A stretch of 32,656 nt of DNA from Reyranella sp. (GTDB lineage: Bacteria; Pseudomonadota; Alphaproteobacteria; Reyranellales; Reyranellaceae): positions 1 to 32,656 of the forward strand of contig JAKFVH010000313.1 in assembly GCA_021732285.1 (NCBI GenBank), in the 5' to 3' direction. Positions within the stretch are counted from its first letter, which is position 1. Each line of letters opens with the position of its first letter. Both the position numbers and the translations under genes were made by a program. The notes beneath the pieces were generated by a model, which ran no database searches, was not told the DNA's origin, and saw only the letters and a list, made by a program, of their open reading frames with translations. Below, piece after piece: positions 22,566-30,654 of the stretch.

Positions 22566-24287
22566 GTGCGGCGCGAACCGGCGCCGTCGCCCGAGGCCGA
22601 CAAGGCCATTCTCGCCGAGCAGCTGCGCGTCCTCTATGTCGAGGGCCAGCGCCTGATCCTGACGGGCGTGGCGGCGGCCCTGATCCTGGTCTGGGTGCTG
22701 TGGGATCACGTCCCGCGCGCCATCTTGCTGGGCTGGCTTGCCGTCTTCTGCCTCTACTCCCTGGTGCGCGCGGCCATGGCGCGGGCCTGGCGCCGGCGCG
22801 CCGCGAGCGACACCGACCATCGCGCCTGGATGCGGCGCGTGCAGTGGGCGCTGGCTGTCGGCGGCAGCATGTGGGCGGCCGCCTGCTTCCTGTTCTATGT
22901 GCCCGACCATATCGAGTACCAGCTCTTCCTGGTCACCATGCTGCTCGGCGCCGTGGTGTCGGGGCTGGTGACGCTCGCGGTCTACCTGCCCGCTTACCTT
23001 GCCTTCGTCACGCCATTCGTCGCCGCGACCGCCATCCGTTACGGCCAGGGCGGCGACCCGCTGCATTGGGGTATTGCGCTGGCGGCCATCGTCACCTTCT
23101 TCCTGTTCATCAACTTCGCGCGCTACATCCAGAACAGCTTCGTGGAATCGTTGCGCCTGCGCATGGCGCTGGCCGAGCGCAACCGCGAGGTCGAGCGCGC
23201 CAACCTTGCCAAGTCGCGCTTCCTCGCGGCGGCCAGCCACGACCTGCGCCAGCCGCTGCACGCGCTCAACCTGTTCGCGGCGCAGCTCAGCCACCAGGCC
23301 GATCCGGCGGAGCGCGCCCGCCTCGTCGGCCGCATCGATGCCGCCATCGCTTCGATGAACGAGCTGTTCAATGCCCTGCTCGACATGTCCAAGCTCGATG
23401 CCGGCGTGCTCACCCCGGACATCGCGGAATTCCCCGTCGGCCATCTGCTCGACCGCGTCGAGACGACGTTCACGGCGGCGGCACGCGAGAAGGGGCTGCA
23501 TCTCAGTGTCGTGCCGAGCAACGCCTGGGTGCGCACCGATATCATCCTGCTCGAGCGCATCCTGCTCAACCTCGTGTCGAACGCCGTGCGCTACACGTCG
23601 CGCGGTGGCGTCGTCGTCGGCTGCCGCCGCCGTGGCGACAGTGTGCGTATCGAGGTGTGGGACAGTGGCGTCGGCGTCGCCGAGGGCGAGCAGCGCAGCA
23701 TCTTCGGCGAGTTCTACCAGGTGGGTGCGCCGCCGCCCGGCCAGCGCGCCGGGCTGGGGCTCGGCCTGTCGATCGTCGACGGCCTGTGCCGCCTGCTCGG
23801 CCATCCGATCGAGCTCGCGTCGCGGCCCGGCAAGGGCTCGCGCTTCGCCGTTACCGTGCCGCGGGCGGCCGCCCGTCAGGCGGTCGAGGCGCCGGCCACT
23901 CTCGAGGCGATTGCCAACCCGGCGCGCGACAAGCTCATCGTGGTGATCGACGACGATTTGCTGGTCCTCGACGGCATGCGCGGCCTGCTGCAGGGCTGGG
24001 GATGCCGCGTCGTCACCGCAGACTCCCATGGCGCGGCGCTCGCCGGGCTCGCCGGCCAGCAGCCGAACCTCGTGATCTCGGATTATTTCCTGGCGAACGG
24101 CACGACCGGCATCGACGCCATCGAGCGCTTGCGGAAGGCCTTTGCGGGTCCGATCCCCGCTTTCCTCATCAGCGGCGACACCACGAGCGAGCGCATGCGC
24201 GAGGCCGACGCAAGCGGCCTGCCGCTGCTGCACAAGCCGGTGAACCCGATGGCCCTGCGCTCGATGGTCAATCAGCTTTTGCGCTGA
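22566..24287 (+). CDS. hybrid sensor histidine kinase / response regulator
   Basis: A 573-residue membrane kinase starting at GTG 22566. Residues 30-190 hold about six membrane segments with almost no periplasmic domain, so it may sense a membrane or internal signal. The HisKA domain has FLAAASHDLRQPLHALNLF with the phospho-accepting His225. The ATPase domain has LLNLVSNAVRYTS (N-box), WDSGVGV and GLGLGLSIV. A C-terminal receiver domain (about 456-573) has IDDDLLVLDG, the acceptor Asp506 in LVISDYFLA, and Lys557 in LLHKPVNP. The SHDLRQPLHAL type of kinase commonly pairs with LuxR-type regulators. One is encoded convergently next door, overlapping by 20 bases. Confidence 0.92.
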   Translation: MRREPAPSPEADKAILAEQLRVLYVEGQRLILTGVAAALILVWVLWDHVPRAILLGWLAVFCLYSLVRAAMARAWRRRAASDTDHRAWMRRVQWALAVGGSMWAAACFLFYVPDHIEYQLFLVTMLLGAVVSGLVTLAVYLPAYLAFVTPFVAATAIRYGQGGDPLHWGIALAAIVTFFLFINFARYIQNSFVESLRLRMALAERNREVERANLAKSRFLAAASHDLRQPLHALNLFAAQLSHQADPAERARLVGRIDAAIASMNELFNALLDMSKLDAGVLTPDIAEFPVGHLLDRVETTFTAAAREKGLHLSVVPSNAWVRTDIILLERILLNLVSNAVRYTSRGGVVVGCRRRGDSVRIEVWDSGVGVAEGEQRSIFGEFYQVGAPPPGQRAGLGLGLSIVDGLCRLLGHPIELASRPGKGSRFAVTVPRAAARQAVEAPATLEAIANPARDKLIVVIDDDLLVLDGMRGLLQGWGCRVVTADSHGAALAGLAGQQPNLVISDYFLANGTTGIDAIERLRKAFAGPIPAFLISGDTTSERMREADASGLPLLHKPVNPMALRSMVNQLLR

Positions 24288-24912
24288 CCTGCCAGCCGCG
24301 CGCCGACGCGGCGAGGACCGCCTCCGTGCGGTTCGAGACTCCCAGCACCTTCAGGATGGCGGTGACATGGTTCTTCACCGTCGCCTCGGCGAGATCGAGC
24401 CGGCGGCAGATCGCCTTGTTGCTCTTGCCTTGCATCATCAGCGCCAGCACGTCGCCCTGCCGTCCGGTCAGGCCGAAGTCGCTGGGCGGCAGCTGCGGCT
24501 TCGCGGTTGGCGACTTCGAAGCGAGGATCTCGGGCGGGATGTAGACGCCGCCGGAGAACACCAGGCTCAACGCGCTCGTCATCACCTCGCGCCCGGCCGA
24601 CTTCGGGATGAAGCCAAGCGCGCCCAGATCCAGCGCGCGCATCACGTTGGCCCGATCGGCAAAGCCCGACAGCACGACCACGGAGATGCCAGGGTGACGC
24701 GCGCGCAATTCCGCCAGCAGCCCCAGCCCGTCGCGGTCAGGCAGGCTGAGGTCGAGCAGGATCAGCGCGATGTCGGGCTGTTCGCCGAGCAGCGCCACCG
24801 CGCGCGCCGCGTCCGCCGCCTCGAGCACGATGGCCTCGGGCCTGAGGTCGCGGAACAGGCCGCGCAGCGCCTCGCGGATCAGCACATGGTCGTCGACGAC
24901 AAGGATCTTCAT
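24268..24912 (-). CDS. LuxR/NarL-family response regulator
   Basis: A 214-residue regulator. The receiver domain has Asp7/Asp8 (LVVDDHV), the phospho-acceptor Asp54 in LILLDLSLPDRDG, Ser82 and Lys104 (GFIPKSAG). The C-terminal LuxR-type helix-turn-helix reads LTGRQGDVLALMMQGKSNKA, then ICRRLDLAEATVKNHVTAI. The start at 24912 gives the family N-terminus MKILVVDDH; a longer frame upstream is not needed. Its 3' end overlaps that of the hybrid kinase gene by 20 bases on the opposite strand. A phosphorelay from that kinase is likely but rests on position and family. Targets are unknown. Confidence 0.92.
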   Translation of the reverse strand: MKILVVDDHVLIREALRGLFRDLRPEAIVLEAADAARAVALLGEQPDIALILLDLSLPDRDGLGLLAELRARHPGISVVVLSGFADRANVMRALDLGALGFIPKSAGREVMTSALSLVFSGGVYIPPEILASKSPTAKPQLPPSDFGLTGRQGDVLALMMQGKSNKAICRRLDLAEATVKNHVTAILKVLGVSNRTEAVLAASARGWQVSAKAD

Positions 24913-25053
24913 CGGAACCCTAAAAGTACGTCGCTCCCAGGACGAAAGCATGAATCCGATCTGTGGCGAATCTCCGGCCGGCAGTACTTCAGGAGGATAC
25001 AGCACGAGGGGACCGGGGGCGCACAATCAAAGGCTGAATGTTTCGGCCCCGGT

Positions 25054-25073
25054 GCAAGCTTTCGCGCAAGCTT
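25054..25073. promoter_or_regulatory. direct repeat GCAAGCTT x2 upstream of the peptidoglycan-binding-like gene
   Basis: GCAAGCTT occurs at 25054-25061 and again at 25066-25073, 12 bases apart start to start. It lies 21 bases before ATG 25094. The close, regular spacing could be a binding site, though near one helical turn rather than exactly one. No clear promoter boxes were found in the 181-base gap. Confidence 0.2.
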
Positions 25074-25093
25074 CGTGGCCAAGGAGGACGACG

Positions 25094-26167
25094 ATGGCTG
25101 GCCCCTCGAAGTCTGATTACATCCGATGGGTGAAGGGATCGCTGAACCGGCTGCTCGGCGCCTCCCTGGCCGACGACGGCAACGTGTTTCCCGACTACCG
25201 GAGCTGGCTGATCACCTTCCAGATGAAGCACAAGCTCGCCGTGCACGCCAAGGTCGACCGGCCGACGCAGGACGCCCTCATCAAGGCCAACCGGAAGCAC
25301 GCCGGCTACGTCCGCTGGATACAGACCGCCCTGCTGATTTCCGGCGAAGGCATCAAGGCCGGGGGCAAGCCCATCGTCTCCGACGGCAGTTGGGGGCCGC
25401 ACACCGAGCAGGCCGTGAAGGATTTCCAGGGTAAGCATGAAAAGGTGAAGGCCGACGGCTGGGTGGGCGCGAACACCGAACGGCTGCTGATGCTGCGGAC
25501 AGGCACTGTCCCTCCGGGCAGGACGAAGGTGCTGCGCGAGCCGAAATGGGATCCCGTCGTGCCCATCTGGGACATACCGGTGCCCGACGATCCCATTCCC
25601 GAGCTCATCGAGTTCAGTTATCAGTTCAAGACGTCCGAAGGCGTGAACATCTCGCTGTCGAAGTACGGCGTGACGGCAGGCGTGCTCCACCTGGAGGAGA
25701 CGTCGAACAGAACGGTGATGAAGCTCAACTATGCCGCCATCGGCCTGGGCCTGAGCCCGATCCCGGCGGCAGCCGATGTTGCGACCACGGACATGCCGGC
25801 CCTGGGCAAAATCATTCGCAACCCGCTTTACGGCAAGGATGCCCTGACCCTGAACGACATAACCGGCTTTTGCCTCATCTATCAGGGCGTGTTTGTTTCC
25901 GGCGTCAACCCAGGGGGATACGGCACGGTCATGCTGCTGAGCATGGGGTCGGGGCTGGTTTATGGATACTTCGCCACCGTGCTGACCGGCGGTTATGGAG
26001 TCGTCGCCGTGCCGGGAATAGTGGCCTCATCCTGTCATTCGATGGTCGGCATGATAGGGATCAACAACGGCTCTCCGAACGTGGGTATTTCCGGAGCCAT
26101 CGGCTATTTGGGGTTCGGCGATCCCAAGGAAAAGATCGACCAGCTCATGGGCCTTGTCGACGCCTAG
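25094..26167 (+). CDS. protein with two peptidoglycan-binding-like modules and an unrecognised C-terminal half
   Basis: A 357-residue protein. Residues 1-63 and about 74-138 are two related modules of PG_binding_1 type: YIRWVKGSLNRLLG with FQMKHKL and TQDALI, and YVRWIQTALLISGEG with SDGSWGPHTEQAVKDFQGKH and GWVGANTERLL. A proline-rich bridge (VVPIWDIPVPDDPIPE) follows. The last 190 residues match nothing I know. They are rich in Gly, Val and Ala (GLVYGYFATVLTGGYGVVAV, GMIGINNGSPNVGISGAIGY) and could insert in membranes or form a beta-barrel. There is no signal peptide. AAGGAGG 6 bases before ATG 25094 fixes the start. Base composition becomes less GC-rich toward the 3' end, hinting at a separate origin for that half. 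Confidence 0.72.
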   Translation: MAGPSKSDYIRWVKGSLNRLLGASLADDGNVFPDYRSWLITFQMKHKLAVHAKVDRPTQDALIKANRKHAGYVRWIQTALLISGEGIKAGGKPIVSDGSWGPHTEQAVKDFQGKHEKVKADGWVGANTERLLMLRTGTVPPGRTKVLREPKWDPVVPIWDIPVPDDPIPELIEFSYQFKTSEGVNISLSKYGVTAGVLHLEETSNRTVMKLNYAAIGLGLSPIPAAADVATTDMPALGKIIRNPLYGKDALTLNDITGFCLIYQGVFVSGVNPGGYGTVMLLSMGSGLVYGYFATVLTGGYGVVAVPGIVASSCHSMVGMIGINNGSPNVGISGAIGYLGFGDPKEKIDQLMGLVDA

Positions 26168-26174
26168 GGATCGT

Positions 26175-27131
26175 CTAAGCGCTCAGCATCGCCTTGAACG
26201 CCGCGGTGGCGCGCCGGCGTGCCGCGTCTGCCGCCGGCGACGCCGCGCCCATGCCGAAATAGCCGTGCACCATCCCGGCTTCGCGGAAGTAGGCGACCTC
26301 GATGCCCGCCCGCTTCAAGGCATTGGCGTAGGCCTCGCCTTCGTCGCGCAGCGGGTCGAACTCCGCGGTGGTGATCACGGCGCGCGGCAGCCCTGCGAGA
26401 TCGGCGTTGCGCAAGGGCGAGGCGCGGGGATCTTCGCCGTCCTTCAGCTGCGGCAGGTAGTGGCCGACGAAGAAGCGCATGGCATCACCGGTCAGGAAGT
26501 ACCCGTCGGCGTTCTGCTGGCGTGACGGGAATTTGGCGTTCTCTGATGCCACGCCGTAGTTGCCGGCAAGATCGGTGGCCGGATAGATCAGGAGCTGCGC
26601 GGCGAGCCGTGGCCCGCCCTTGCGGCTCGCCTGGGCGACCGCAGCCGCGAGGTTGCCGCCGGCGCTGTCGCCGGCCACGGCAAGCCGCGCCGCATCGCCG
26701 CCGAGCTTGGTGATGTTCGCTGCCACCCATCGGGTCGCGGCCAGGCAATCCTCAAAGGCGCCGGGAAACGGCGTCTCGGGCGGCCGGCGGTAGTCGACGC
26801 TCAGGACCACGGCCTCCGCCTCGATCGCCAGCGTCCGCGCCTGGCGCTCGTGGGTGAAGAGATCGCCGGCCACCCAACCGCCGCCATGGAAATAGACGAT
26901 CGTCGGCGCCGGCGTCTTGCCCGTCGCGAAGAGCCGCGCCGCGATGGGACCGGCGGGGCCGTCGACGGTGATGTCCTTGGCCGTCGCCAGCTCAGGCAGC
27001 GGCACGTCCTTGCGCGAGTCGGCCAGCGCTAAAAGTTCGGCGCGCGCTCGCTCAGGGGTCAGCGTCGCCGCGTCCCTGAGCGGCAGCAGCGGCAGGATCT
27101 TCTCCAGGTCGGGATCTAGTCGCGATGTCAT
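26175..27131 (-). CDS. alpha/beta hydrolase, HSL-type esterase/lipase
   Basis: A 318-residue esterase of the hormone-sensitive-lipase family. The oxyanion-hole motif is YFHGGGWVAGD (about 80-90), and the nucleophile Ser156 lies in AVAGDSAGGNLAAA. The acid is the Asp in TTAEFDPLRDEGEAYA, and the catalytic histidine lies in MVHGYFGM near the end. Such enzymes hydrolyse short-chain acyl esters in the cytosol. The natural substrate is unknown. The stop codon is 7 bases from that of the convergent peptidoglycan-binding-like gene, and the start is 59 bases from the divergent cupin gene. Confidence 0.92.
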   Translation of the reverse strand: MTSRLDPDLEKILPLLPLRDAATLTPERARAELLALADSRKDVPLPELATAKDITVDGPAGPIAARLFATGKTPAPTIVYFHGGGWVAGDLFTHERQARTLAIEAEAVVLSVDYRRPPETPFPGAFEDCLAATRWVAANITKLGGDAARLAVAGDSAGGNLAAAVAQASRKGGPRLAAQLLIYPATDLAGNYGVASENAKFPSRQQNADGYFLTGDAMRFFVGHYLPQLKDGEDPRASPLRNADLAGLPRAVITTAEFDPLRDEGEAYANALKRAGIEVAYFREAGMVHGYFGMGAASPAADAARRRATAAFKAMLSA

Positions 27132-27190
27132 GGGCGTCTCCTCGGGCGTCGACTATACTGTCGATGATTTCCGCATCACAGGAGGCCGTC

Positions 27191-27577
27191 ATGCCGGTGG
27201 TGAAGAACGCAGAAGCCCGGGAGATCCCGTGGCGTCCAGGCTATCGCAACTATGTCTTGGCCGGCGAGGCTGAGGGCGTTTCGGTGAGTTCCAGTCTCGG
27301 CGTCCTGGAACAGGGCGCCGGAGCGCCGCTGCACTTCCATGAGGAAGTCGACGAGGTGATCGTCGTCCTCGACGGCACGCTCGACCTCAGGATCGGCGAC
27401 CAACGTTTCCTGGTCGGCAAGGATCAGACGATCTCCATTCCCGCCCGCACGCCGCATGCCTTCACCGTGGTCAGCCCCGAGGGCGCGCGCTTCATCGCCT
27501 TTCTTCCGCGCCAGGGCGCACACATGGCGACGCAGTATCTCGAGGGCGGGCCGCCCGCTGGCGCTGCGCTGAAGTAG
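27191..27577 (+). CDS. cupin domain protein
   Basis: A 128-residue single-domain cupin. Motif 1 reads GAPLHFHEEVDEVIVVLDG with two His and a Glu as metal ligands, and motif 2 reads ISIPARTPHAFTV with the last His. Small cupins can be dioxygenases, isomerases or binding proteins, and nothing here decides between them. AGGAGG 6 bases before ATG 27191 sets the start; the open frame from 27125 lacks a better site. It is divergent from the esterase and ends against a REP-type palindrome. Confidence 0.9.
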   Translation: MPVVKNAEAREIPWRPGYRNYVLAGEAEGVSVSSSLGVLEQGAGAPLHFHEEVDEVIVVLDGTLDLRIGDQRFLVGKDQTISIPARTPHAFTVVSPEGARFIAFLPRQGAHMATQYLEGGPPAGAALK

Positions 27578-27580
27578 CCT

Positions 27581-27639
27581 GGGAGCGCGGGCCTCTGGCC
27601 CGCTCATGATCATGAGGCGGGCCAGAGGCCCGCGCTCCC
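27581..27639. repeat. REP doublet between convergent genes, same family as 1972-2596
   Basis: Arms 27581-27608 and 27611-27639 are reverse complements apart from one extra G, with only AT between them. Each arm holds the hairpin CGGGCCTCTGGCCCG followed by CTCATG. The core GGCCTCTGGCC and the CTCATG end are the same as in the terminal repeats of the RAYT element at 1972-2596. It lies between the cupin and TPR stop codons and could serve as a two-way terminator. Confidence 0.85.
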
Positions 27640-27642
27640 GTG

Positions 27643-28752
27643 CTACCCCGTCTGCGCCCGTTCCTGCTGGATCTTCATGCGGCAGAGCGCGATCGCCTTT
27701 TGCGCCACGCCGGCCTGCTTGGACGTCGGCTCGAGCTCGAGGAAGCGCTCCCATGCCGCCAGCGCGTCGCTGCAGCGGTCGAGATGGGTCAAGAGCAGCG
27801 CCAGGTTGAACTGCGCGTCGGCGTAGTCGGGCTGGGCCTGCACGGCGCGGCGATACTGGGCGATGGCGAGGTCGGTCTGCTTGTCGTCCTCGGCTGCCAT
27901 GGCGAGGTTGTACCAGGCCTCGGCGAAGGCGGGATCGCGCGCCACCGCGATCTGCCAGGCGACCTTGGCCTCGGTGGCGCGGCCCTCCGCCTGGAACACG
28001 TTGCCGAGGTTGAACGGCAGCACGGGATCGGCGGTGTCGGCGCGCATCGCCGTGGTGTAGAGGCTCTCGGCCGTGGCGTGGTCGCCGCGATCCTCCGCTT
28101 CTTCCGCTTCGACCAGAAGATCGTCGATGCTGCGCGCCTTCTGCTGCTCCAGCCGCATGGTGAGCTGGCCCGACAGTTCGGCGAGCTGGCCCGAGACCTC
28201 GCGCAGGAGCGCACCCGACGGACCCTCGGTGAGGCGCGCCTCGGCGAGATTGTGGCCGCGCCGGCGCAGCGCGATCGCGGCGTCGAGCACGTCGCGCAAC
28301 GCCACGCCGCGCTTCAGCAGGCGCGCCGCCTCGCGCGCGGCGACGAGATCGCGATAGGCGAAGCGCCACTTCGACGATTCCAGGCCGACCGGCTCCAGCA
28401 CGTCGAACAGCACCAGGCAGGAGACGAGGTTGGGCGAAAGCCCGGCCAGCCGCTCGATCTCGCCGCGGCCCATGCTGCGATCGACGTCGGCCGGCGGCTC
28501 GAGCAGGCCGATCGCGCGGCGCAGCACGTTCTCGCTGATCAGCGGTGCGGCCGGCAATCCAGGTGGCAGCGCGACGCGCCCGTCGTCGAGCGCCTGGCCC
28601 ACCGCCGAATGGCCGAAGGCGATCATGGTCACGCGATTGCCCGGCCGCGTCGCCAGCTTGGCGCCGCGCACGCGTAAAAGCGTCTCAAGACGTCGGCGCG
28701 TCAGGCCTTGCAGGCGGCCGACGAGGAGGAGGGTCTGGTTGGCGAGAGGCAA
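27643..28752 (-). CDS. BRCT-like / MerR-like / TPR protein in operon with ku
   Basis: A 369-residue protein. Residues 5-60 (TLLLVGRLQGLTRRRLETLL, RGAKLATRPGNRVTMIAFG) read like a BRCT domain, a module common in DNA-repair proteins. Residues about 95-165 look like a MerR-type helix-turn-helix (GEIERLAGLSPNLVSCLVLF, FAYRDLVAAREAARLLKRGV). A short coiled coil follows at about 183-207. Residues 210-347 carry about four TPR repeats, for example PVLPFNLGNVFQAEGRATEA and AEAWYNLAMAAEDD. The start is 14 bases after the ku stop, in the same direction, so both are probably made from one transcript. A role in end joining is inference from the BRCT-like region and the operon; the BRCT match is by eye. 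Its 3' end meets the REP doublet. Confidence 0.75.
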   Translation of the reverse strand: MPLANQTLLLVGRLQGLTRRRLETLLRVRGAKLATRPGNRVTMIAFGHSAVGQALDDGRVALPPGLPAAPLISENVLRRAIGLLEPPADVDRSMGRGEIERLAGLSPNLVSCLVLFDVLEPVGLESSKWRFAYRDLVAAREAARLLKRGVALRDVLDAAIALRRRGHNLAEARLTEGPSGALLREVSGQLAELSGQLTMRLEQQKARSIDDLLVEAEEAEDRGDHATAESLYTTAMRADTADPVLPFNLGNVFQAEGRATEAKVAWQIAVARDPAFAEAWYNLAMAAEDDKQTDLAIAQYRRAVQAQPDYADAQFNLALLLTHLDRCSDALAAWERFLELEPTSKQAGVAQKAIALCRMKIQQERAQTG

Positions 28753-28766
28753 TCCTGCCTCCCGGT

Positions 28767-29648
28767 TCAGCGCGCCGCCTTGCGCGCTTTCGGTTTGCGG
28801 GCGGGCGCCGCAACCGGTGCCTCGACGGCCTTCTTGCTGGGCGCGCGCGGCCGGCGGCCGGCGACGGAGTCCGAGCCTGCCGCTTCGAGGCTCTTCTTCA
28901 GCGCGTCCATGATGTTGACGACGTTGGCGGGCGCGGCCTGCTCGGGCACCGCGAAGACCTGGCCGGCCTGCTTGGCGCGCAGCATGGCGGTGACGGCTTC
29001 CTCGTAGCGGTCGGAGAACGTGTCGGGCTCGAAGTGGCCCGACATGCGGCCGATGATCTCCTGGGCGATGTCGAGCATGGCCGCCGGCAGCTTCACGTCG
29101 GTGATGCCCTCGAAGTATTCGGCGTCCTGCCGCACCTCGTAGGGATAGCGCAGGGTCGTCGCCAGCATGCCCCTCTCGCGCGGCTGCAGCATCAGCATGC
29201 GCTCGCGCCGGTTCAGCACGATGCGGCCGATGCCGGCCATCTTCTTCTTGGTCATGGCCTCGCGGATGACGGCGAACGCCTCCTCGGCGACCTTGTCGTC
29301 GGGCGCGAGATAGTAGGGGCTGTCGAGATAGATCTCGTCGATCTCGGCCGCCGGCACGAAGGTCTCGATCTCGATGGTGCGCGTGCTCTCGATCTTGAGC
29401 GCCTCGAGGTCGGCATCCTCGATCATGACGTACTGGCCCTTGGCGACCTGGTAGCCTTTGACGCGATCAGCCGTGTCGACCGGCTCGCCGCTCACGCTGT
29501 CGACCAGGTTCTGCTTCAGCCGGTTGCCGGTCTTGCGGTTGAGCGTATTGAACGACACGCGCTCCGACGCCGACGAGGCGTTGTAGAGTGCCACCGCGCA
29601 TGAGACGAGAGACAGCTTGAGATAGCCTTTCCACGAGGACCGCGGCAT
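28767..29648 (-). CDS. ku: Ku protein (non-homologous end joining)
   Basis: A 293-residue bacterial Ku, which forms a homodimeric ring on DNA ends and recruits LigD. The N-terminus WKGYLKLSLVSCAVALYNA is the family start (usually preceded by only a few residues). Further signatures are FNTLNRKTGNRLKQNLVD, VKGYQVAKGQYVMIEDADLE, YYLAPDDKVAEEAFAVI, IGRIVLNRRERMLMLQP and LRYPYEVRQ. The core ends near 250 and a basic Ala/Pro/Lys tail follows (KPKARKAAR at the end), which in other Ku proteins binds DNA. AGGGGT lies 7-12 bases before the ATG. ligD is 6.5 kb away, in the same orientation. Confidence 0.95.
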   Translation of the reverse strand: MPRSSWKGYLKLSLVSCAVALYNASSASERVSFNTLNRKTGNRLKQNLVDSVSGEPVDTADRVKGYQVAKGQYVMIEDADLEALKIESTRTIEIETFVPAAEIDEIYLDSPYYLAPDDKVAEEAFAVIREAMTKKKMAGIGRIVLNRRERMLMLQPRERGMLATTLRYPYEVRQDAEYFEGITDVKLPAAMLDIAQEIIGRMSGHFEPDTFSDRYEEAVTAMLRAKQAGQVFAVPEQAAPANVVNIMDALKKSLEAAGSDSVAGRRPRAPSKKAVEAPVAAPARKPKARKAAR

Positions 29649-29888
29649 CGAAACACCCCTGAATGCAACGCGATAACCATTTTACTTCAAGCACGGTTGC
29701 AGGTCGACACTACGGGTAGAGTCGACGATGGCGTGACGCACAGGATGCGCGCTCGACAAGCGCATGACGTGAGCTCTGTCCTTCGAACAAAAGGACAACG
29801 GGAATCCCGTCACACTTGTAACTCCCACTGTCCGGCCATTCGGCCCAACTCTGTCGCGTGAGAGACCTGACAGTATGAGGAGCACACC
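29649..29888. promoter_or_regulatory. divergent ku / DUF899 control region with hairpins
   Basis: This 240-base gap holds the promoters of two divergent genes. Leftward, TAAAAT about 40 bases before ku is a possible -10 with a poor -35. On the right are two adjacent structures: a stem of GTCCTT with AAGGAC (29778-29796) and the palindrome ACGGGAATCCCGT just after it. GTCGAC occurs twice (29703 and 29721) around ACTACGGGTAGA. GAGGAG before 29889 is the DUF899 ribosome site. No small gene was found here. Confidence 0.35.
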
Positions 29889-30641
29889 ATGAGCACCGTC
29901 ATTATCCATCCGAACCATCCGATCGTGTCCCAGGGCCAGTGGCTCGCCGAGCGCAAGGCGCTGCTGGCGCGCGAGAAGGAGCTGACTCGTCTTCGCGACC
30001 AGATTGCGCGCGAGCGCCGCGCCTTGCCGTGGGTACGCATGGACAAGGACTACGTCTTCGACACGCCCCAGGGCCCGCGCCGGCTGGCCGACTTCTTCGA
30101 CGGCCGCCGCCAGCTCGTGATGCAGCACTTCATGCTGGGCGAGGGCTGGGAGCAGGGCTGCAAGAGCTGCTCCTACATGGCCGACCATACCGATCCCACG
30201 CTGGTGCACCTGGCGCAGCGCGACACCAGCTTCGTCGCCGTCTCGGGCGCACCGCTCGCCGAGATCGAGCGCTTCCGCAAACGCATGGGCTGGAAGTTCC
30301 CCTGGGTGTCCTCGCACGGCACCGATTTCAACCGCGACTTCCACGTCACCTTCACGGCCGAGGAGAAGGAGAACGACACCGGCGACTACAATTTCGGCTC
30401 CAAGCCTCCGGGCCAGGAAATGCCCGGCGTCAGCGTCTTCTGGAAGGACGACACGGGCGAGGTCTTCCACACCTACTCGACCTACGGCCGCGGCGTGGAG
30501 GTGATGATGCACACCTACAACCTGCTCGACCTCACGCCCAAGGGCCGCGACGAGGACGGGCTGGACTTCACCATGGCCTGGGTGCGCCACCATGATCGCT
30601 ATGAAAGCGCGCCGGCCAAGCGCTCGTGCTGTGCCGCTTGA
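29889..30641 (+). CDS. DUF899 family thioredoxin-like protein
   Basis: A 250-residue protein of DUF899, a thioredoxin-like fold. The N-terminal helix (WLAERKALLAREKELTRLRD) is followed by LPWVRMDKDYVFDTPQGPRR, LADFFDGRRQLVMQHFMLG and the motif GCKSCSYMADH, whose Cys-x-x-Cys may be redox active. FRKRMGWKFPWVSSHGTDFN and YSTYGRGVEVMMHTYNLLDL are typical family stretches. The C-terminus ends in Cys-Cys-Ala-Ala. The reaction is unknown. It is divergent from ku and is followed by a composite palindromic repeat. Confidence 0.9.
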   Translation: MSTVIIHPNHPIVSQGQWLAERKALLAREKELTRLRDQIARERRALPWVRMDKDYVFDTPQGPRRLADFFDGRRQLVMQHFMLGEGWEQGCKSCSYMADHTDPTLVHLAQRDTSFVAVSGAPLAEIERFRKRMGWKFPWVSSHGTDFNRDFHVTFTAEEKENDTGDYNFGSKPPGQEMPGVSVFWKDDTGEVFHTYSTYGRGVEVMMHTYNLLDLTPKGRDEDGLDFTMAWVRHHDRYESAPAKRSCCAA

Positions 30642-30654
30642 GCGTCGTTCACTG

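Noticed and set aside
22413..24233. 606-codon open frame opposite the sensor kinase
   Set aside because: Shadow frame; the kinase motifs on the plus strand decide the coding strand.
24770..25093. Upstream extension of the peptidoglycan-binding-like gene
   Set aside because: It overlaps the response regulator antisense, and ATG 25094 has a strong ribosome site.
19053..29648. A single end-joining operon of ligD and ku
   Set aside because: The two genes face the same way but are separated by genes on both strands, so they cannot share a transcript.
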